Assembly (NCBI GenBank): GCA_023430685.1
Contig: JAEYZH010000012.1
Location: 1 to 19,303 of the forward strand
DNA length: 19,303 nucleotides
Direction of reading: 5' to 3'
From: Pseudomonadota bacterium
GTDB lineage: Bacteria > Pseudomonadota > Gammaproteobacteria > Xanthomonadales > Rhodanobacteraceae
Numbering within the stretch: the first letter of the stretch is position 1; each line of letters opens with the position of its first letter. Positions 13,687-19,303 of this stretch are shown piece after piece. Both the position numbers and the translations under genes were made by a program. The notes under the pieces were generated by a model. That model was not told where the DNA came from, searched no databases, and worked only from the letters and a program-made list of their open reading frames with translations.

Positions 13687-15069
13687 ATGGCCCTGACTCC
13701 CGCCCGCACGATGCCCGGCGTGCTCGAACTGTTGCCGCTGGACCAGGTCGCGTTCCAGTCGATGCTCGACGCGGTGCGCCGCAATTTCGAGCGCTTCGGC
13801 TTCCTGCCGGTCGAGACCCCGGTGATGGAATACTCCAACGTGCTGCTGACCAAGGAGGGCGGCGAGACCGAGCGCCAGGTCTACTTCGTGCAGTCGACCG
13901 GCGCGCTGCAGGCGGCGAAGGAAGGCGAGCTGCCCGAACTCGCGCTGCGCTTCGACCTGACCGTGCCACTCGCGCGCTACGTCGCCGAGCACGAGCACGA
14001 CCTCGTGTTCCCGTTCCGGCGCTGGCAGATCCAGCGCGTCTATCGCGGCGAGCGCGCGCAGCGCGGGCGCTTCCGCGAGTTCTACCAGTGCGACATCGAC
14101 GTGATCGGCAAGGACACGCTGTCGGTGCGCCACGACGCGGAGATCCCCGCGGTCATCCATGCGGTGTTCCGCGACCTCGGCATCGGTGCGTTCACGATCC
14201 AGCTCAACAACAGGAAGCTCATGCGCGGCTGGCTCGAAGGCCTCGGCATCGTCGACGCCGATCGCCAGGCCGCGGTGCTGCGCGAGGTCGACAAGCTCGA
14301 CAAGCGCGGCGCCGATGCGGTGCGCGCGACGCTGGCCGGCGGCGACTTCGGACTGTCCGACGCGGCGGCCACGAGCCTGCTCGACTTCGTTTCGTTCCGC
14401 TCGACCTCGCTGGCCGATGCGCTGGCGAAGCTCGAATCGCTCGGCGACGGCAGCGAGTCGCTGCGACAGGGCAGGGCGGAACTCGCCGAGGTGCTCACGC
14501 TGATCAAGGCGTTCGGCGTGCCCGAATCGGACTTCGCGTTGAACCTCTCGATCGCGCGCGGCCTCGACTACTACACCGGCACCGTCTACGAAACCACGCT
14601 CGACGAGCATCCCGGGATCGGTTCGATCTGTTCGGGTGGGCGTTACGAGAACCTCGCGAGCCATTACACGAAGTCGAAGCTGCCCGGCGTCGGCATCTCG
14701 ATCGGCGCGACGCGGCTGTTCTGGCAACTGCGCGAAGCCGGCCTGCTCGCGCGCGGGCGCAGCACCGTGCAGGCGCTCGTCGCGCAGATGGACGACGCGG
14801 ACCTGCCGCGCTGCCTCGAGCTCGCGAGCGAACTGCGCGCGGCCGGCATCAACACCGAATCGGTCGTCGAGGGCGGAAAGCTCGCACGCCAGTTCAAGTA
14901 CGCCGACCGCGCAGGCATCCGTTTCGTGCTCGTGCTCGGTCCGGACGAGATCGCCAAAGGCGTCGTCAGCGTCAAGGACCTGCGCCGCGAGTCGCAGGCG
15001 GAGATCCCGCGCGCGGAGCTCGTCGAACGCCTGCGCGCGGAAATCACGCAGACCGAAGCTCTGGCCTGA
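13687..15069 (+). CDS. hisS: Histidyl-tRNA synthetase
   Basis: The 460-residue class II synthetase charges tRNA-His. Motif 2 is in YRGERAQRGRFREFYQCD (residues 119-136), the histidine-binding block is ARGLDYYTG (290-298), and SICSGGRYENL follows from residue 313. The C-terminal part, from about residue 370, is the anticodon-binding domain. The length is in the usual range (about 420-470). The start ATG 13687 has GGAAGG seven bases upstream; the frame is open further left but without support. It is divergent from tRNA-Pro. It lies 101 bp upstream of the ammonia-lyase gene on the same strand, with no terminator between them. Confidence 0.96.
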   Translation: MALTPARTMPGVLELLPLDQVAFQSMLDAVRRNFERFGFLPVETPVMEYSNVLLTKEGGETERQVYFVQSTGALQAAKEGELPELALRFDLTVPLARYVAEHEHDLVFPFRRWQIQRVYRGERAQRGRFREFYQCDIDVIGKDTLSVRHDAEIPAVIHAVFRDLGIGAFTIQLNNRKLMRGWLEGLGIVDADRQAAVLREVDKLDKRGADAVRATLAGGDFGLSDAAATSLLDFVSFRSTSLADALAKLESLGDGSESLRQGRAELAEVLTLIKAFGVPESDFALNLSIARGLDYYTGTVYETTLDEHPGIGSICSGGRYENLASHYTKSKLPGVGISIGATRLFWQLREAGLLARGRSTVQALVAQMDDADLPRCLELASELRAAGINTESVVEGGKLARQFKYADRAGIRFVLVLGPDEIAKGVVSVKDLRRESQAEIPRAELVERLRAEITQTEALA

Positions 15070-15170
15070 TCACAGCCGACCGGCGAACCGGACCCCGCGC
15101 GCGACGCCGTGCGCCGGACTTCGCCGGAGACGCTCGCGAGTATCCGCAACGCATTCACCCCGGAATATCC

Positions 15171-17063
15171 ATGCAGACGATCCTACTCGACGGCAACAGC
15201 CTCACGCGCGACCAGGTGGTCGCGATCGCCCAGGGCGCGCAAGTCGAACTCGCCGCGGCGCAGCTCGCACTCGTGCAGCGCGCGGCTGACTTCCTCGCGG
15301 CCAAGGTCGGCTGCGGCGAGCCGATCTACGGCGTGACGACCGGCTTCGGCAGCAATGCGGACAAGCTGCTCGGCGCGCACCGCGCGCGCGACGGGTTGCC
15401 CGGTGCCGGCGCGGCCGGCGATCGCACGCTGATGGAGGAACTGCAGCACAACCTGATCGTCACGCATGCGGTCTGCGTCGGCGAACCGTTCGAGCCGGAT
15501 GTCGTGCGCGCGATGCTCGCGATCCGCATCAACACGCTGATGCGCGGGCATTCGGGCATCCGCGTGTCGACGCTGCAGGCGCTCGCCGAGCTGCTCAATC
15601 GTGGCGTGGTGCCGGTGGTTCCGCGCAAGGGCTCGGTCGGTGCGAGCGGCGACCTCGCGCCGCTTTCGCATCTCGCGATCGTCCTGCTCGGCGGAGGCGA
15701 GGCGTTCATCGACGGCGAGCGCATGCCGGGCGCGGACGCGCTTGCGCGCGTCGGCCTCGAGCCGGTGCGGCTGTCGTTCAAGGAGGGCCTCGCGCTGAAC
15801 AACGGCACCGCGCAGATGCTCGCGACAGCGGTGCTTGCGCTCGACCGGCTCGGGCGACTCATCGCGACCGCCGACCTCGCCGCCGCGATGACGCTCGATG
15901 CATTCGCGGGGCGAAGCGGCGCATTGCGCGAGGAAGTGCATGCGCTGCGCCCCCATCCGGGGCAGGTCGCGACCGCGCGCGCGGTGCGGCACCTGCTCCA
16001 AGGTTCGACGCTCGTCGACATCGACTATCACCTGGTGCCGCGGTTCGTCGCATGGACCGCGCGCGCGTGGAGCGACGCCGCTGACCAGGCGCGCAGCTTC
16101 GACATCGCGTGGGACTGGGTGGCGCCCTCGCAACGGCACGGGCGCGAAGCGTTCTACCGGCGTTTCCAGCCGTTCCGCGGCGGCAAGAAGCGCCAGCCCC
16201 AGGATGCTTACTGCCTGCGTTGCATGCCGCAGGTCCACGGCGCGGTGCGCGACGCCTGGGAGCAGGCCTGTCGCGTGATCGACATCGAGCTCAACGCGGT
16301 GACCGACAATCCGCTGGTGTTCCCGGACGCGCAGGACGATGGTGCGATCGAGCACCAGGTGGTCTCCGCGGGGCATTTCCACGGCATGCCGCTCGCGCTC
16401 GCGATGAGCTACGTGAAGGCCGCGATCCCGGTGCTCGCGTCGATCTCGGAGCGCCGGCTCAACAAGCTCGTCGATCCCGCGACCAGCGATGGCCTGCCAC
16501 CGTTCCTGATCGGCAACGAGGACGCGACCGATTCGGGTTTCATGATCGTGCAGTACACCGCCGCGGCGCTCGTCAACGACCTCGCGACGCGCGCGCATCC
16601 GGCGTCGGTCTATTCGGTGCCGACCAGCGCGAATGCAGAGGACCATGTGTCGATGGGTGCGAACGAGGCGCGCCACGTGCTCGAGATGATCGACGACCTC
16701 GAACACGTGCTCGCGCTCGAACTCTACACCGCGGCGCAGGCTCTCGATTACCGCCAGGACATGCTCGAAGCCGCGCGCGGAATCGCGCGCGGCGGCGCGA
16801 ATGCGCTGGCTGCGAAAATCGCGAACGCGCCGGGCGAGGGCGATCCGACGCGTGCGCAATTCGAGGCCGAAGTCGCATCGCTCGCGGATGCGCTGGTCGC
16901 CGCCGGCGAATTCACGGCCGGAAGCGCGGTCGGGCGGGCGCACGCGCTGATCCGCGAGCGCATCGCGTTCATGCACCGTGACCGCGCAATGGACGGCGAC
17001 GTGCGCGCGATCTGCGCGCTGGTGGCGGACGGGAGCCTAGTCGGGCGTGGCGGAGGCGCATAG
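15171..17063 (+). CDS. hutH: Histidine ammonia-lyase family protein, enlarged (630 aa)
   Basis: This is an MIO-type aromatic amino-acid lyase. The Ala158-Ser159-Gly160 triad in GSVGASGDLAPLSH would cyclise to the electrophilic MIO cofactor. HAL-like features are YGVTTGFGS, LIVTHA (the His of histidine-specific enzymes rather than the Phe-Leu of phenylalanine lyases), NEDATDSGFM and SANAEDHVSMG. The likely reaction is histidine to urocanate and ammonia. The protein is about 120 residues longer than typical HutH (near 510): an insert of about 60 residues (281-341, rich in Trp, Arg and Lys) precedes QDAYCLRCMPQ, and the C-terminus is extended. No hutU, hutI or hutC is nearby, so the substrate is less certain than the family. 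Confidence 0.85.
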   Translation: MQTILLDGNSLTRDQVVAIAQGAQVELAAAQLALVQRAADFLAAKVGCGEPIYGVTTGFGSNADKLLGAHRARDGLPGAGAAGDRTLMEELQHNLIVTHAVCVGEPFEPDVVRAMLAIRINTLMRGHSGIRVSTLQALAELLNRGVVPVVPRKGSVGASGDLAPLSHLAIVLLGGGEAFIDGERMPGADALARVGLEPVRLSFKEGLALNNGTAQMLATAVLALDRLGRLIATADLAAAMTLDAFAGRSGALREEVHALRPHPGQVATARAVRHLLQGSTLVDIDYHLVPRFVAWTARAWSDAADQARSFDIAWDWVAPSQRHGREAFYRRFQPFRGGKKRQPQDAYCLRCMPQVHGAVRDAWEQACRVIDIELNAVTDNPLVFPDAQDDGAIEHQVVSAGHFHGMPLALAMSYVKAAIPVLASISERRLNKLVDPATSDGLPPFLIGNEDATDSGFMIVQYTAAALVNDLATRAHPASVYSVPTSANAEDHVSMGANEARHVLEMIDDLEHVLALELYTAAQALDYRQDMLEAARGIARGGANALAAKIANAPGEGDPTRAQFEAEVASLADALVAAGEFTAGSAVGRAHALIRERIAFMHRDRAMDGDVRAICALVADGSLVGRGGGA

Positions 17064-17141
17064 CTCGCGAGCGCTTCGAGGACCACGCCAGAAGCGGCCG
17101 GCCGCGCTGCGCGCGTCCAGCCTACGAGGCTGCTTCGACAG

Positions 17142-17166
17142 GCCGGGCGACCGAAGGTCGGCCGGC
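17142..17166. other. Hairpin between convergent genes, possible terminator
   Basis: GCCGG-G-CGACC (17142-17152) pairs with GGTCG-G-CCGGC (17156-17166) around a GAA loop, with one G-G mismatch. It lies between the convergent ammonia-lyase and fabI genes, nine bases after the fabI stop. Neither side has a T tract, so it may be only a weak or Rho-assisted terminator. Confidence 0.4.
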
Positions 17167-17174
17167 GCTCTTGC

Positions 17175-17957
17175 TTACAGCCCGCTCATCCCGAGCGTGT
17201 TGTAACCCGAGTCGACGAACGTGACCTCGCCCGTGATCCCCGACGCGAGATCCGAACACAGGAACGCGGCTGCGTTGCCGACCTCGTCGATCGTGACATT
17301 GCGACGCAACGGCGCGTGCTGCTCGACATGTTCGAGCATCTTGCGGAAGTTCGCGACGCCGGACGCCGCGAGTGTCTTGATCGGGCCTGCCGAGATCGCG
17401 TTGACGCGCGTGCCTTCGGGCCCGAGGTTGTACGCGAGGTAGCGCACGTTCGCTTCGAGGCTCGCCTTCGCGAGGCCCATCACGTTGTAGCTGTCGAGCG
17501 CGCGCTCGGCGCCGAGGTAGGTCAGGGTGAGGATCGCGCCGCCGCGTCCCTTCATGAGCGGCCGCGCGGCCTTGGCCATCGCGGCGAGGCTGTAGCTCGA
17601 GATGTCGTGCGCGATGCGGAAGTTGTCGCGCGTGAGGCCGTCGAGGAATTCGCCGGTCAGCGCCTCGCGCGGTGCGAAGCCGATCGAGTGCACGAGGATG
17701 TCGAGCCCGTCCCAGTGCTGGCCGAGCGTGTCGAACAGCGTCGTGATGTCCTCGTCGCGCGAGACGTCGCAGGGCAGCACGAGGTTCGAGCCGAACGTGT
17801 TGGCGGCTTCGTCGACGCGGTCCTTGAGCTTCTCGTCGACGTAGGTGAACGCGAGCTGCGCCCCTTCGCGATGCATCGCGTTGGCGATGCCCCAGGCGAT
17901 CGAACGCTGGCTGAGGACGCCGGTCACGAGGGCGCGCTTGCCGTGCAGGAAACCCAT
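17175..17957 (-). CDS. fabI: Enoyl-[acyl-carrier-protein] reductase (NADH)
   Basis: The 260-residue short-chain dehydrogenase-like enzyme reduces trans-2-enoyl-ACP in the last step of each fatty-acid elongation cycle. The FabI-type nucleotide loop GVLSQRSIAWGIA is at residues 13-25. The active-site Tyr147, Tyr157 and Lys164 lie in TYLGAERALDSYNVMGLAK, and SIGFAP is at 91-96. Long stretches match what I recall of E. coli FabI (YNVMGLAKASLEANVRY, NAISAGPI), so it is the classical triclosan-binding type rather than FabV or FabL. GGAG lies five bases upstream of the ATG. It lies 50 bp downstream of the lytic transglycosylase gene, on the same strand. Confidence 0.96.
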   Translation of the reverse strand: MGFLHGKRALVTGVLSQRSIAWGIANAMHREGAQLAFTYVDEKLKDRVDEAANTFGSNLVLPCDVSRDEDITTLFDTLGQHWDGLDILVHSIGFAPREALTGEFLDGLTRDNFRIAHDISSYSLAAMAKAARPLMKGRGGAILTLTYLGAERALDSYNVMGLAKASLEANVRYLAYNLGPEGTRVNAISAGPIKTLAASGVANFRKMLEHVEQHAPLRRNVTIDEVGNAAAFLCSDLASGITGEVTFVDSGYNTLGMSGL

Positions 17958-18007
17958 GGGCTCTCCGATGTGTGCGGGCGGAAACGCGGATTCTAACCGA
18001 CGCCGAT

Positions 18008-19303
18008 TCAGTCTGCGCCGGGCGCGAGGCGCAACCGCTGGCCGATGCGCAAGGTGCCGTTCGCGCGCGGATTGAGCCGGCGCAGGTCGCGCAACGGGAT
18101 CGAATGCCGGCGCGCGATGGCCGACAGCGTGTCGCCCGCGGCGACCACGTGGCTGCGCTGCGCTGCGGCTTGCGGCTGCGGATCGGCGAGGCTCGCGGGT
18201 TCCTTGCCCGGCAGCAGCAGCTGCGACGATGGGGCGACCGACGAGCCCGGCTCGAGCGCATTCGCGCGCGCGAGTACCTCGATGGGCACGCGGTGTTCGC
18301 TGGCCCAACTCGCGAGGGTGCCGCTGCGTCCGGCGCGCTGTTCGCGCCAGTCGGGCCAGAGCGAGGAGGGTATCTGCGCCGTGTTCACCGCGAACTGTTC
18401 TGCCGCGGGGGCAGGCAGCAGCAGTCGATGCGGCGCCGCGCCTGCCATGCGGTTGCGCCGGTGCGCGGCGTTCCAGCGGTGGAGGTCCGCGTGCGGAACG
18501 CCCGCGAGGCGCGCGGCGAGGCGCAGGTCCATCGCGGCCTCGAGTTCGACGGCCTGCAGCCGGTCTGCTTCCGAGGGTTCGGGCAATTCGACGCCGTGGC
18601 GCGCGGGATCCCCGACGATGCACGACAGCGCGAGCACGCGATCCAGGTGCTGGTGCGTGATCGGGCTCAGCGGCAGGCGCGAGAGTGCATCCGCATCGAG
18701 CCTGCGTTCGCCGAGGCCGTCGACGAGCTTGCGCACGCGGAACTCGCCGCTGTTGAAGGCCATGTCGGCGAGGCGCCAGTCGCCGAACAGCCGTTCGTAT
18801 CGTTCGAGCAGGTCGAGCGCGGCGCGCGTCGAGGCGATCGCGTCGAGGCGCTCGTCGAAGTCCGCCCGCACTTCGAGACCCTGGCCGCGTGCGGTCGCTG
18901 GCATCAGCTGCCACATGCCCGCGGGCAGGTTGCCCTTCGATGGCAACGGCCGGTAGCCACTTTCGACGTAGGGCAGCATCGCGAGCTCGCCCGGGAGGTC
19001 GCGGCGTTCGATCTCGTCGAGCACGATCAGCAGGAACGGCAAGCCCTCGCGCCAGCTCGCCGCGAAGTGGCGTGGCGAACGCGTGTACTCGCGCGCGCGC
19101 CGCGCGACTTCGGGCCGATGGTTGCAGCCATCGAGCTGGAAGCGTGCACGCAGTCGTTCCCACGGAGACTGCACGACCGGCTCCACGGCAACCGGCGGAG
19201 GCGCTGGCGCGACGGCCACGACCTCGGGTGCATTCGCCGCAGGTGGCGGCGCCTTGGGTTCGGGGCGCGGCGCCTGGACCGCGCACGCGGCCAGCAGCAG
19301 CGC
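18008..19303 (-). CDS. mltD: MltD-like lytic murein transglycosylase lipoprotein with LysM (5' end outside window)
   Basis: The visible 431 residues lack only the start. At the window edge the frame reads ALLLAACAVQ, a lipobox with the lipidated Cys encoded at 19283-19285, so the protein is probably anchored in the outer membrane. A Pro/Ala-rich linker leads to an SLT domain with LPYVESGYRP (catalytic Glu codon at 18962-18964), AGMWQLMPATA and FNSGEFRV, as in MltD. The C-terminus carries one clear LysM peptidoglycan-binding repeat (SHVVAAGDTLSAIARRHSI, ending at residue -4) and a degenerate one before it. It would cleave peptidoglycan between MurNAc and GlcNAc. An internal GTG at 19219 could be mistaken for the start, but it lies after the lipobox. 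Confidence 0.88.
   Translation of the reverse strand, partial: ALLLAACAVQAPRPEPKAPPPAANAPEVVAVAPAPPPVAVEPVVQSPWERLRARFQLDGCNHRPEVARRAREYTRSPRHFAASWREGLPFLLIVLDEIERRDLPGELAMLPYVESGYRPLPSKGNLPAGMWQLMPATARGQGLEVRADFDERLDAIASTRAALDLLERYERLFGDWRLADMAFNSGEFRVRKLVDGLGERRLDADALSRLPLSPITHQHLDRVLALSCIVGDPARHGVELPEPSEADRLQAVELEAAMDLRLAARLAGVPHADLHRWNAAHRRNRMAGAAPHRLLLPAPAAEQFAVNTAQIPSSLWPDWREQRAGRSGTLASWASEHRVPIEVLARANALEPGSSVAPSSQLLLPGKEPASLADPQPQAAAQRSHVVAAGDTLSAIARRHSIPLRDLRRLNPRANGTLRIGQRLRLAPGAD

Noticed and set aside
13629..15170. Continuous upstream open frame in line with the ammonia-lyase, crossing all of hisS
   Set aside because: Its translation over hisS is low-complexity Arg/Ala-rich, whereas hisS in its own frame is a complete synthetase; the lyase starts at 15171.

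Overview
The window is a GC-rich, gene-dense chromosomal segment that looks like a gamma-proteobacterium of the order Xanthomonadales (Lysobacterales). The evidence is its arginine pathway. It encodes an N-acetylornithine carbamoyltransferase (argF'), an N-acetylcitrulline deacetylase (argE') and a single-chain N-acetylglutamate kinase/synthase (argB-argA fusion), a combination known mainly from Xanthomonas and relatives. The genus cannot be fixed from the sequence alone.

Layout. Bases 1-1522 (minus strand) hold the 5' end of sufE and all of cysS, overlapping by 17 bp. Bases 1713-2252 (plus) encode a small exported glycine-zipper protein. Bases 2279-2537 form a leader with the parts of an amino-acid attenuator: a weak promoter, a short ORF with clustered Arg codons, mutually exclusive hairpins and a strong intrinsic terminator. 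The arginine cluster follows on the plus strand: argF' (2538-3569), a GGGAATA x10 tandem repeat (3575-3649), argG (3708-4949), argE' (4946-6085), an Arg-rich micro-ORF (6082-6192), argBA (6185-7507), argC (7504-8463) and argH (8460-9758). Most junctions are ATGA overlaps; the repeat interrupts the only open one. A PIG-L type deacetylase (9862-10917) and an alpha/beta hydrolase (10914-11780, GTGA overlap) follow on the same strand. Bases 11781-12085 are a structured, partly AT-rich intergenic stretch leading to an unrecognised 118-residue protein (12086-12442). A bidirectional terminator separates it from a minus-strand glycine-zipper protein (12574-13089). After another non-coding stretch come a near-copy of that terminator, tRNA-Pro(CGG) on the minus strand, then hisS (13687-15069) and an enlarged histidine ammonia-lyase homologue (15171-17063) on the plus strand. 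Converging on these from the right are fabI (17175-17957) and an MltD-like lytic transglycosylase lipoprotein whose 5' end lies beyond base 19303.

How the genes work together. ArgBA makes and phosphorylates N-acetylglutamate, and ArgC reduces it to the semialdehyde. The aminotransferase ArgD is not in the window. ArgF' carbamoylates acetylornithine, ArgE' removes the acetyl group from acetylcitrulline, and ArgG and ArgH convert citrulline to arginine. Every step but ArgD is therefore encoded in one run, and the leader in front of argF' looks built to sense arginyl-tRNA supply. That leader is the most interesting signal here. No mobile element, CRISPR array or phage gene was seen.
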